Shown in pieces: positions 8,875 through 16,673 of a stretch of 64,000 nucleotides of DNA (positions are counted from its first letter, which is position 1; each line of letters begins with the position of its first letter). This DNA is from Aidingimonas halophila (lineage in GTDB: Bacteria > Pseudomonadota > Gammaproteobacteria > Pseudomonadales > Halomonadaceae): NCBI RefSeq assembly GCF_900106955.1, contig NZ_FNNI01000006.1:62001-126000 (forward strand), in the 5' to 3' direction. A program made the position numbers and the translations under genes. Under the pieces are notes generated by a model that saw nothing but the letters and a program-made list of their open reading frames with translations, made no database searches and was not told the origin of the DNA.

Positions 8875-9448
8875 ACTGCGGTTCATCGACTGTCAATGTT
8901 TCCACCCGATACTGCAAAGACGAATAGCCGTGCTCGACATCCTCCCGATGCTGCGTTTCCCATGCATCCGTCGGCGTAGCCCAGACTGTTTTATCGCGGC
9001 GCAAACGTCCGTGCTCTCCTTCGTCTGGTAGTCGATGCCCGACAGCCGGATTCAATGCCTTGAGCTCCTCGATCAACTCCGGGTGCCGGTAACACAAACG
9101 CAAGAGACGATCCATCGAGGCACTCTGAGTCACTTCACCCCGCTCATATTTAGAAAACGCATGCCGCCCTCCGCCAAACAGCACTGCGGCCATTTCCTGG
9201 TTAAGGTGGAATGATTTGCGTAACCGAACGATTTCCTCCCCCGTCAACAAACCATCATGGTGACGCTTGGCATCGCGAACAGCCGCATCATTACGCCGGA
9301 TCTGCTCTGTGGCGACAAACTCCCGGCCACATTCCTGACACTCAGAATATTCCATCGCCACCTGCAGCGTACTGCCTTTATAAGCGACCGGTTCACGCTC
9401 GATGCATTGTCGAATCTCTTGGGAGCCGCATAACTTGCAATAACTCAT
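8867..9448 (-). CDS. mqsA: MqsA-family antitoxin with C-terminal extension (TAC antitoxin)
   Basis: A 193-residue protein. Residues 1-60 form a YgiT/MqsA zinc finger with two cysteine pairs (MSYCKLCG and YSECQECG). Residues about 75-135 form the Xre-type DNA-binding domain (LTGEEIVRLRKSFHLNQEMA, then FGGGRHAFSKYERGE and RLCYRHPELIEELK), very close to E. coli MqsA. E. coli MqsA ends there at about 131 residues, whereas this protein continues for about 55 more, with several Trp, Tyr and charged residues. That tail is the expected chaperone-addiction segment. I place the start at 9448 because GAGGTGG lies 6-8 bases upstream; in-frame starts at 9463 and 9466 have no such site. It begins 20 bp after the toxin stop. 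Confidence 0.88.
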   Translation of the reverse strand: MSYCKLCGSQEIRQCIEREPVAYKGSTLQVAMEYSECQECGREFVATEQIRRNDAAVRDAKRHHDGLLTGEEIVRLRKSFHLNQEMAAVLFGGGRHAFSKYERGEVTQSASMDRLLRLCYRHPELIEELKALNPAVGHRLPDEGEHGRLRRDKTVWATPTDAWETQHREDVEHGYSSLQYRVETLTVDEPQYG

Positions 9449-9468
9449 GACACCACCTCGCATCAATA

Positions 9469-9786
9469 CTACGCCAAGTGGAACGAGCCCAGGTCCACAA
9501 TCAGGCAGTCATCCACCAAACGAAACTTCACATACAAACGGTCGACGGCTTCGTCATCATCGCTTCCCGGGCGGGGGTAGCAACAAATGTACTCATCATC
9601 ACTCGGGCCAACGTCTCGTACATGCGACTTACGAAACTCTCGCTCGCTCAGGCACAACAAGCAATCAGCTACATCGTCGAGGTCGTATCCCAGGTTCGCT
9701 GTATCACGCATGACCTTGCGGCCGCGATATTCTATACGTCGATCACGTGCAGCCGCATGCACGTCTCTCAGATCATGGATCGGCAC
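9469..9786 (-). CDS. mqsR: MqsR-family mRNA interferase toxin
   Basis: A 105-residue protein with a GTG start, close to the 98 residues of E. coli MqsR. The shared core is LGYDLDDVADCLLCLSEREF, then RKSHVRDV and near the C-terminus DRLYVKFRLVDDCLIVDLGS. The catalytic Lys (in EFRKS) and Tyr (in LYVKF) of the RelE-like fold are present. The active-site Gln of E. coli MqsR has no obvious match (EYICCYP at that place), so activity or cleavage preference may differ. MqsR cleaves mRNA in the cytoplasm, mainly at GC-containing sites. It is the first gene of the three-gene TAC operon, preceded by a palindromic operator. Confidence 0.85.
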   Translation of the reverse strand: MPIHDLRDVHAAARDRRIEYRGRKVMRDTANLGYDLDDVADCLLCLSEREFRKSHVRDVGPSDDEYICCYPRPGSDDDEAVDRLYVKFRLVDDCLIVDLGSFHLA

Positions 9787-9799
9787 AACCTGGCTCTAC

Positions 9800-9814
9800 T
9801 AACCATAATGGTTA
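9800..9814. promoter_or_regulatory. Palindromic operator of the mqsR-mqsA-secB-like operon
   Basis: TAACCATAATGGTTA is a perfect inverted repeat, 13 bp upstream of the mqsR start. E. coli MqsA binds AACCT-N2-4-AGGTT palindromes in its own promoter; this site keeps the AACC and GGTT arms with a 5-bp centre. On the minus strand a candidate promoter GTGACA-17 bp-TATGGT places its -10 inside the palindrome, so MqsA binding would block it. Confidence 0.6.
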
Positions 9815-9856
9815 TTTTCTCCTATGTCACGAGCTATGATGACAAGGCTGGGGAAA

Positions 9857-9953
9857 CCGCTTCCTTCATGACATCGGCCAGCACACTACAGGTCTTGTCG
9901 ACCTCTGCGCGGGTCAATGTCGGGTGGCACAGGAACATCAGGCTGGTCTCGCC
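9857..9953 (-). pseudogene. Fragment of the DegT aminotransferase gene (3' end)
   Basis: About 95 bp nearly identical to the last codons of the aminotransferase gene at 11743-12924 (compare 11750-11845), starting with CCGCTTCCTTCATGACATCG. Similarity stops just before that gene's stop codon on one side, and at a short shared tract (TCTCGCC) on the other, where it fuses to a ugd fragment. It is not expressed as a protein. It records a deletion or recombination that joined the start of a ugd copy to the end of an aminotransferase copy. Confidence 0.85.
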
Positions 9954-10330
9954 GTGCCAACTGGCACGGTGGATTTATCGACCACGATACGGTGCGACTC
10001 CATATGCTCGGCGATGGTCGCCGCGACCTTCAGCACATACTGCAGGTCCGCACTGCCGTCTTCGTCCGGCGGCGTGCCCACGGCGATGAACTGCACATCG
10101 CCATGTGCCACGCCCTTCGCGGCATCGGTGGTGAAATCCAGCCGCCCGGCCGCATGCAGTTCCTTCACCATCGGCTCCAGGCCGGGCTCGTAGATCGGCA
10201 CATTGCCCTGGTTCAATTGATCGACCTTGTCGGCATCGACATCCACGCAGACCACGTGATGTCCGGCATTCGCCAGTACCGCCCCCTGCACCAGACCGAC
10301 ATAGCCCGTACCGAAAACCGTGATATTCAT
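9951..10330 (-). pseudogene. Truncated second copy of ugd (first ~126 codons)
   Basis: Encodes the N-terminal Rossmann part of UDP-glucose dehydrogenase up to [11 protein letters not shown], then runs into aminotransferase-derived sequence and stops at 9938. Over about 370 bp I count about 14 mismatches to the intact ugd (about 96% identity) and one substitution at the protein level (ADAG to ANAG). No catalytic cysteine remains, so it cannot be a dehydrogenase. It lies in the same orientation as the intact ugd, with the TAC operon between the two copies. Confidence 0.92.
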
Positions 10331-10396
10331 TTACGCAACAATCCTGAAAGTTAATGCAAACGGCCTGACAGTTCAGCGTGCCGTTGGGCAATATGA

Positions 10397-11743
10397 TTAC
10401 ACACCCAACCACTTCAATACATTGGGCATCGGCAGCGTCCAGATCCGTAACCGCCGCCACACATAGAACAAGGCCACCAGATTTTGTACCACCAACACGA
10501 AGGCCAGTGCCATGGCCGCTCCCATCGGACCAAAGGGGGGAATCAGCACGAAAAACAGCAACAACCCGATGGCATTACAGCTAAGGGCAATGTTACGCAT
10601 CAAGGGTTCATGGCCTGTCATATTAAGCAGGAAACCGACCGACCCGGTAGCCACATTGATCAATTGCGCCACAGCAATCAGCCGCAGTAAGGGAGTTGCC
10701 GCTACAAACTCACTTCCAAATAGTCCTAATACCCAACCAGGGAACAGAAAACATACCAAAAGTGGCGGTGCGGCTACTAACGCCCCTAACAATGCGCCCT
10801 GTCGAGCCAAGCGGCCTAGAGCTTGCATATTTTGCTGATGATAAAGTCTTGCGAAGCGCGGTGGGAAAATTGCATTAATAACTATCAATATAAATGCAAT
10901 AGCCATCCCTGTTTCTTGAGACGTTTTGAATAACCCCAGCTCATCACTACTCAACAGCCAGCCGGCAATCGCGATACTTAACACTCTTTGCATAAAGCCT
11001 GCCAAGCTCATCACGAAAAAAGCACGCGATGATATAGCAAACTGCTTGCGCGTTACGAGAGGTTCATATGCCGTTGTACTATGCTCCCAATTTTGTTGGC
11101 GCCACCATAACCAGATTTGACATATGCCCTGTAGTAATACAAGCCAGGATGCTAAAGCAAACCCCCACCCTATTGCTGCTACCCCAGAAGAGTGAATGAG
11201 AAAAATAAGAACCGCGGCAACTAACGAGACAGAACCATGTTCCAACAAGCAAGCTGTTGCCGGCATTCGAATTCCCTTAAAGAACCCCGACAAGACATAT
11301 CCTAAGGTAAATGCCGGTGTTGCAATAGCAATGCCAGTGAGCACCACCGAAAGCCCTTCAGCATCGAAAATGCTCTCCAGATAAAAGCGAGCGAAAAAGA
11401 TCACTAATGCAGCAATAAAACTCAAGAGCAGTGCTTTCTTGACCCCCCAGGACAAATACACCATCACATGGGGCGAATGGTGATCCTGACCGACAAAGCG
11501 CATGATGGCATTATTCATACCATAACGTGCCAATATGGCCGTACCAAGTATAATACTGAACGCTAATGCATAGACACCGACCCCGGACGCCCCATATAAC
11601 CGACCGATGACAACAACGAGAGCCAGGCTGCCTAACGCCGCGATCCCCCGTGCAATGAACGTACGGATCAGCGCAATGGCCATCTCCCCTTTGAACCTGG
11701 CAGGTATGCGATTAGTGATCGAGGTCGGAAGAAGTTGAAGCAC
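10397..11743 (-). CDS. Wzx-like oligosaccharide flippase (MATE/MOP superfamily)
   Basis: A polytopic membrane protein of about 448 residues with 12 or more hydrophobic segments. The opening is typical of O-unit flippases (IRTFIARGIAALGSLALVVV, then GRLYGASGVGVYALAFS). It would move undecaprenyl-linked repeat units across the inner membrane. I place the start at the GTG that overlaps the aminotransferase stop (TAGTG at 11741-11745); an ATG at 11683 is the alternative. The frame opens further upstream but only within the aminotransferase gene. GC is lower than that of its neighbours, as is common for wzx genes. It lies between the aminotransferase and the ugd fragment. Confidence 0.88.
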   Translation of the reverse strand: MLQLLPTSITNRIPARFKGEMAIALIRTFIARGIAALGSLALVVVIGRLYGASGVGVYALAFSIILGTAILARYGMNNAIMRFVGQDHHSPHVMVYLSWGVKKALLLSFIAALVIFFARFYLESIFDAEGLSVVLTGIAIATPAFTLGYVLSGFFKGIRMPATACLLEHGSVSLVAAVLIFLIHSSGVAAIGWGFALASWLVLLQGICQIWLWWRQQNWEHSTTAYEPLVTRKQFAISSRAFFVMSLAGFMQRVLSIAIAGWLLSSDELGLFKTSQETGMAIAFILIVINAIFPPRFARLYHQQNMQALGRLARQGALLGALVAAPPLLVCFLFPGWVLGLFGSEFVAATPLLRLIAVAQLINVATGSVGFLLNMTGHEPLMRNIALSCNAIGLLLFFVLIPPFGPMGAAMALAFVLVVQNLVALFYVWRRLRIWTLPMPNVLKWLGV

Positions 11744-12924
11744 TATACTGCCGCTTCCTTCATGACATCGGCCAGCACACTGCATGTCTTGTCGATCTCG
11801 GCGCGGGTCAATGTCGGGTGGCACAGGAACATCAGGCTGGTCTCGCCTAGCTCGTGGGCGACTGGCAAGGGTTGCTCGGGCCGGCCCGGGTGGCCATCGA
11901 AGGCCTTTTCCCGATAGACCTCCGAGCATGAGCCGGAAAAACAGGGTACGCCGCGTGCCACGATCTCACTGATGATCCGGTCGCGGTTCCAGCCTTCCCC
12001 GAGTTCGCCCGGCTCGACGAACACATAACACTTGTAGGCCGCGTGCTCGATATTGCCCGGTACTTCCGGCACACGCAGGCCCCTGCATTCACCGGCCGCC
12101 TGCCAGATACGCCCGGCGTTGGCCTGGCGGGCCGCTTTCCACTCCGGCATGCGGGCAAGCTGTATGCGGCCGATGGCGGATTGCATCTCGGTCAGCCGCC
12201 AGTTGGTGCCGAAACTCTCGTGCAGCCAACGAAATCCCGGTGGGTGTTCACGTTCGTACACGGCATCCCAACTCTTGCCGTGGTCCTTGTAGGCCCACAT
12301 GCGTTTCCACGGTGCCCGGTCGTTCGTGGTGACCATGCCGCCTTCCCCGCCGGTGGTCATGATCTTGTCCTGGCAGAACGACCAGCAGCCGACATGGCCG
12401 ATGCTTCCCACACTGCGGCCACGATAAACCGCCCCGTGGGCCTGGGCGCAATCCTCTATCACATACAGGCCGTATTCTTCGGCCAGTGCCATCAGCCCAT
12501 CCATTTCGCAGGGCCAGCCGGCCAGGTGCACGGCAATGATCGCCCGTGTGCGGGGAGTGATTTTCTCCGCCACCGTTTGCGGCGTAATGTTCTGCGAATC
12601 GCGATCGACATCCGCGAATACCGGCACGGCCCCCGCTGTGGCAATACAGGAGGCCGAGGCCATGAAGGTGCGCGAGGTCACGATCACCTCGTCGTGGTCG
12701 CCCTCGCCGATGCCTAGCCCTTTCAGGGCCAGATCCAGCGCATTGGTGCCATTGGCCACGGCAATGGCATGGTCGGTTTGCGCGAAGGCGGCGAATTCAC
12801 GTTCGAACTCACGCCCCTCCTGCCCGGTCCAGTAACTGACCTTGTTGGAAAGCAATACGCGCTGTACCGCCTCGGCTTCTTCCTGAGTGAAGGAAGGCCA
12901 GGGCGAAAAAGGTCCATTCAGCAT
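11743..12924 (-). CDS. DegT/DnrJ/EryC1/StrS-family PLP-dependent sugar aminotransferase
   Basis: A 393-residue aminotransferase that would convert a nucleotide-linked keto sugar to an amino sugar for the surface polysaccharide. The opening SKVSYWTGQ-type region, VANGTNALDLALKGLGIGEG near residue 60, VIEDCAQAHGA near 155 and the PLP-lysine motif SFCQDKIMTTGGEGG near 185 are all present. The ATG at 12924 is used. The gene overlaps the flippase start by one base. No matching 4,6-dehydratase lies in the window, so the keto-sugar donor must be made elsewhere. A fragment of its 3' end is duplicated at 9857-9953. Confidence 0.9.
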   Translation of the reverse strand: MLNGPFSPWPSFTQEEAEAVQRVLLSNKVSYWTGQEGREFEREFAAFAQTDHAIAVANGTNALDLALKGLGIGEGDHDEVIVTSRTFMASASCIATAGAVPVFADVDRDSQNITPQTVAEKITPRTRAIIAVHLAGWPCEMDGLMALAEEYGLYVIEDCAQAHGAVYRGRSVGSIGHVGCWSFCQDKIMTTGGEGGMVTTNDRAPWKRMWAYKDHGKSWDAVYEREHPPGFRWLHESFGTNWRLTEMQSAIGRIQLARMPEWKAARQANAGRIWQAAGECRGLRVPEVPGNIEHAAYKCYVFVEPGELGEGWNRDRIISEIVARGVPCFSGSCSEVYREKAFDGHPGRPEQPLPVAHELGETSLMFLCHPTLTRAEIDKTCSVLADVMKEAAV

Positions 12925-12978
12925 GACACCACCAAAGAAAAGACAATCACGAAAGAGAAACCAGAGCGCCCACGGCCA

Positions 12979-13602
12979 CTACCCCGCCACCGTCTGCCAG
13001 ATATAGCGCAGATCATCCGCCAAACGCCAATCACGAATGTATTCCAGGTTGACCTTCACCTTGTCGGGCCAGATCACCTCGCGGTTGTAGGCTTCCGGGT
13101 CATCCGCCTCGGCTAACAATTCTTCCTCGTTACGGTACTTCAACGTGGCCGGCCCCGTGATGCCCGGGCGGATGCTCAGGAGCAAACGTTCCTCCCCTTT
13201 CAGCGTATCGGCGAAGCCGGGCACATCCGGGCGTGGCCCTACGAAGCTCATATCGCCAACCAGCACATTCCAGAGTTGGGGAAGCTCATCGATCTTGGTA
13301 CGGCGGAAGAAACTGCCCAGCGGCGTGATCCGGGGGTCGCCGGACTGCGTGACCGTGGTATTCAGCTCCCGGCTGGGGCGCATGGTCTTGAGCTTTACCA
13401 CAGTAAACAGCTTGCCATCCTTACCCACACGCTGCTGTGTGAAGAACCCGTTGCTGCGCGTATCCACGCTTGCGGCCAACCAGGCCAGCAGGATCAACCA
13501 GCCGCTCAACAGCAACCCCACGGCAGAGAGGGTGACATCAAAGGCGCGCTTCAGAATGGCCTGGGATTGCTTCAACCCCGCCGACTCAATTGTCATATCC
13601 AT
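12979..13602 (-). CDS. Initiating sugar transferase (monotopic phosphoglycosyl transferase, PglC-like)
   Basis: A 207-residue protein of the short PglC/WcaJ-C-domain class. It has one re-entrant hydrophobic helix near the N-terminus (about residues 22-48), then the catalytic core with KTMRPSRE, the Asp-Glu dyad in RRTKIDELPQLWNVLVGDMS and the GPRPDVPGF motif. It transfers a sugar phosphate from UDP-sugar to undecaprenyl phosphate, starting repeat-unit assembly on the inner membrane. Its ATG lies within the last codons of the sulfotransferase gene (17-bp overlap), so they are translationally coupled. Confidence 0.93.
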   Translation of the reverse strand: MDMTIESAGLKQSQAILKRAFDVTLSAVGLLLSGWLILLAWLAASVDTRSNGFFTQQRVGKDGKLFTVVKLKTMRPSRELNTTVTQSGDPRITPLGSFFRRTKIDELPQLWNVLVGDMSFVGPRPDVPGFADTLKGEERLLLSIRPGITGPATLKYRNEEELLAEADDPEAYNREVIWPDKVKVNLEYIRDWRLADDLRYIWQTVAG

Positions 13603-14437
13603 AATGCTTCAATGTTTCTCCAACCAATGACTCCAGAGATGCCGTTTCATCGTCACCCAATGAGGCACGGCCCTTACCGACACTCCGGCTCGATACACCG
13701 GCTACCGCCGCTTTCACCTCATCTTCCGGTACCTGGATACCAAGAAAATCCAGCACGCGTGTCAGCTCGCGTTCCGGTGCTTGAACGAAATCTTCATAAC
13801 ACACGCGCACCACCCGATCATCGGCCATCTCGCCAAACGCCGCTTCGGCCTTCTCGACACACCGCTGCCATTGCAGCGCACAGACTTCATTCAAGGTGTG
13901 CTGTTCGAGAATCGCCGACATGTCGTCAAGCGCCGGCCCCCAGAAAGCCAACCGGTTTTCATGGGAGAACAGGCGATGAACGTGGCTCCACAGGTAGTTG
14001 ATACCGTAATAGGGTAAATCCGTTAACGGAACGAAACGCACCTTCTCCAGCAGATAGGGAATATCCAACTTCGCTTTCCAGCGCAACTTGGCGGACCCGG
14101 TGGCATCCAGGCCATCCCGGTAGATGAAGATATACTTCGCTTCGGGAACGACACGGTCAACGAACGGAACGCGCAAGCTATTGGCACAGGTTTTCTCCAC
14201 CACCGTATGCGCCCGGTAGTGCCCCGCGACCCAATCGAACCGCTTGCGAATATAGGATTGCACCTCGGGTGTAGCGAGTTCGGCCGGTATCTCATCGGAC
14301 GGATAGCGCACATTGCCATGGCGCCAGATATAGTTGATCTCGTCACAAGGCCAAGTCGCTACACCCTCGAATTCACATAACACATCACGCAGCATGTTGG
14401 TGCCGGAGCGGGGGGCACCGATGATGATTGTTTTCAT
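13586..14437 (-). CDS. PAPS-dependent sulfotransferase family protein
   Basis: A 283-residue protein with the 5'-phosphosulfate loop IIGAPRSGTNMLRDVL at the N-terminus and a 3'-phosphate motif of the IYRDGLDATGSAKLRW type near residue 105, where most homologues have R-(D/N)-P-x-x-x-x-x-S. A YEDFVQAPERELTRVLDFLG tail is typical of the superfamily. It would transfer sulfate from PAPS to a glycan hydroxyl. It sits in the polysaccharide locus directly before the initiating transferase, and GC is normal for the chromosome, unlike the AT-rich genes to its right. A role other than polysaccharide sulfation cannot be excluded. Confidence 0.85.
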   Translation of the reverse strand: MKTIIIGAPRSGTNMLRDVLCEFEGVATWPCDEINYIWRHGNVRYPSDEIPAELATPEVQSYIRKRFDWVAGHYRAHTVVEKTCANSLRVPFVDRVVPEAKYIFIYRDGLDATGSAKLRWKAKLDIPYLLEKVRFVPLTDLPYYGINYLWSHVHRLFSHENRLAFWGPALDDMSAILEQHTLNEVCALQWQRCVEKAEAAFGEMADDRVVRVCYEDFVQAPERELTRVLDFLGIQVPEDEVKAAVAGVSSRSVGKGRASLGDDETASLESLVGETLKHYGYDN

Positions 14438-14467
14438 ATAACAGCCGAATATTGAAGTCCAAGAAAT

Positions 14468-15700
14468 TTAGTTTGCAACCATATTTATCACTTCCAAGAA
14501 ACGATTCATTTGATTTTTAGTAGACAACTCTTCATTGGAACAAACTATAGCTCTATCTTTAAACTCATTAAGCTCTTTCGGATTTTTTGCATAAAAATCA
14601 ATATTTTCAGCCAAAGCCTTATAATCCTGTGCTGCGACAGAAAACCCAACCTTATACTCTTTAATTATATCAGAAACTTCGCTTTCTGTATTTGCATTTG
14701 CAATAGGTAAACCAGACCCAATATAGTCAAATACCTTATTTCCAGCAATTGCTTCTAATGAAACACTAGGCTTCACTGCATAAATCGCCAAATCCATAAC
14801 ACTACATATCAAAGGTACATCATATTTCGGGACACTCCCTAAAAAAATACAATTACAACCCTCACGTTCAACATATGCCCGAACTTCATCTTCCCTATAA
14901 CCAGACCCCAAAAAAACAAAAACAATATCTTTATTATTTTTTAATTCATTCGACGCATGAATTATTGTATCAATATCGAACACCTTACCAAGAGTGCCAG
15001 TATAAAGAACCAAAAATTTTCCTTTTAGACCTAGCTCCTCTCTGATATCTCTCGACCAATCAGTATACTCTTTATAAACATCAATTCCGTCATAACCTAA
15101 ATAGGATGTAAACAGCTTACTTTCAGAGACCCCTTTGTCCTTCAACATTTTTCCCATACGCTTTGTCACAACGATATTAGCATCTGCTCTCTTAAAAATT
15201 GCAGACTCAATACGCAACAGACAAGACGACAAAAAACCACTTTTCAGAACGCCGGTAGCAATAGCAGAATCAATGTGCGTATCACGAACATCAATTATAT
15301 ATTTTGCACCAACTACTCGTGCGTAAAAATAACTCAGCAACACAGAAGACAATGGCATAGATGTTGCAATAACTATTTTAGGTTTATCCTCTCTAACAGC
15401 AGCCAACACTTGGAAGAAAGAACTACTGATAAAATACAAACACCTTGAAAAGAAAGATTTCCTATTATTCTTAGATGATCTAACCCATTTCACACTAACC
15501 CCATCTATCACTTCATTATGCACAGACTTCCGTTTCCCCGAAAGAGAGTCTGTATCAGGAATTATTGCGCTAACCTTATAGCCCGAGTCAGATAATTTTT
15601 TCCCAATATGCCAAGAGCGAAGCCCCCCCATATCTTGAGGCCTACGATAATGATGAAACCATAACAAAACCCTGTTGCTTACCATAAACGATCTACCCAT
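14468..15700 (-). CDS. GT4-family glycosyltransferase (WbuB-like)
   Basis: A 410-residue two-domain GT-B enzyme. The N-terminal acceptor domain contains GGLRSWHIGKKLSDSGYKVS. The C-terminal donor domain contains VLYTGTLGKVFDIDTII, FVFLGSGYREDEV and the nucleotide-sugar signature SLEAIAGNKVFDYIGSGLPI. It adds one sugar to the lipid-linked repeat unit on the cytoplasmic face. Two nearby ATGs (15700 and 15685) are possible starts, neither with a strong ribosome site. The gene is strikingly AT-rich compared with 7-14 kb, as are the next three genes, which suggests import from a low-GC donor. Confidence 0.9.
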   Translation of the reverse strand: MGRSFMVSNRVLLWFHHYRRPQDMGGLRSWHIGKKLSDSGYKVSAIIPDTDSLSGKRKSVHNEVIDGVSVKWVRSSKNNRKSFFSRCLYFISSSFFQVLAAVREDKPKIVIATSMPLSSVLLSYFYARVVGAKYIIDVRDTHIDSAIATGVLKSGFLSSCLLRIESAIFKRADANIVVTKRMGKMLKDKGVSESKLFTSYLGYDGIDVYKEYTDWSRDIREELGLKGKFLVLYTGTLGKVFDIDTIIHASNELKNNKDIVFVFLGSGYREDEVRAYVEREGCNCIFLGSVPKYDVPLICSVMDLAIYAVKPSVSLEAIAGNKVFDYIGSGLPIANANTESEVSDIIKEYKVGFSVAAQDYKALAENIDFYAKNPKELNEFKDRAIVCSNEELSTKNQMNRFLEVINMVAN

Positions 15701-15709
15701 ATCGACTGC

Positions 15710-16660
15710 CTACATCATAATATTGTAGCCTGTTAGCTTCATAACAGAACTATGTGAATATACGACAAAAGAGATAAACAAAGAAAAGAAAAAGATAATG
15801 ATTAATGATATCTTGTCAAGCCGCAATTTTTCCAGCGCTAAAATCAGTATGAGTGGCTGAAAATAAAACGAAACCCTATAACCAACATATGGCATTAAAG
15901 ATAATGCAAGAAGAAAAATAGACAATGAAACCAACCAAAGATCAAGCTTTCCTCTAAACAACATCAACAAGAAAAACAAAGAGGAAAAAAGCCAAAGATA
16001 ATAAACCGGATGGTCTTTCGCCATTAATCTTTCGGTTTTTTGTGCTATCCAGAACATATCACTAAACCAAGAATAAGAAAAGAAAAGAATAACTGTGCCT
16101 ATTGAAAACGCTAAAATAATTTTTTTTGATCTTAAAAAAATCAATATAAAAGAAGAGAAGTGAACCCCTAGTGACAGGAAATGATATATTCTAAGCCTCG
16201 TTAATCCAAGGATTACGGGCAACAATATAGCAAAAGCCAACCCCTGCCTTAAAATGTTATTCTGAAAGAAAACAAAGCTACTGCTCGCAACAAATATAGC
16301 CACAAAGGCATAAAATTTATTATTATCAGAAAGATACCTTTGAGCTGTCGAAATGATGAAATAGTTAATGAAAAAAACTATGACAAAGTAAAATAACGAA
16401 AAAGAAAGACCAGCTCTCGCAAAAACATACATCAATACCCAAAAAACATAGTCATGATTCCAAGTATAAAATTCTCCACCACTCATCCTATGATAGGCAT
16501 TTTGATATGCAGTTATATCAGTGTTTTCAATAATAGAGCTCGCCGAATAAAGCGCCCATAAACAAGAAACAAAGGCAATTCCCAGCCTCTGCCTACCAAG
16601 CTTTGAAAACCCGATCAGGAAAACAATATTAACATAATTTAAAAAGAATAGAAGCGACAC
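15710..16660 (-). CDS. EpsG/Wzy-type polysaccharide polymerase
   Basis: A 316-residue, almost entirely hydrophobic protein with about nine or ten membrane segments and a GTG start. It carries the EpsG-family signature: an early periplasmic region with Asp and Tyr residues (NTDITAYQNAYHRMSGGEF) and the loop FFQNNILRQGLAFAILLPV. This family polymerises flipped repeat units in the periplasm. It is shorter than most EpsG proteins (about 350-370), mainly at the C-terminus. Codon use and base composition are AT-rich. It lies 9 bp before the GT4 gene and 13 bp after the sulfotransferase. Confidence 0.8.
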   Translation of the reverse strand: MSLLFFLNYVNIVFLIGFSKLGRQRLGIAFVSCLWALYSASSIIENTDITAYQNAYHRMSGGEFYTWNHDYVFWVLMYVFARAGLSFSLFYFVIVFFINYFIISTAQRYLSDNNKFYAFVAIFVASSSFVFFQNNILRQGLAFAILLPVILGLTRLRIYHFLSLGVHFSSFILIFLRSKKIILAFSIGTVILFFSYSWFSDMFWIAQKTERLMAKDHPVYYLWLFSSLFFLLMLFRGKLDLWLVSLSIFLLALSLMPYVGYRVSFYFQPLILILALEKLRLDKISLIIIFFFSLFISFVVYSHSSVMKLTGYNIMM

Positions 16661-16673
16661 AGAGGCACCTAAA

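Noticed and set aside
9938-10330. Separate short UDP-glucose dehydrogenase gene
   Set aside because: Only the first third of the enzyme is present and the frame ends in aminotransferase-derived sequence; treated as a recombination scar.
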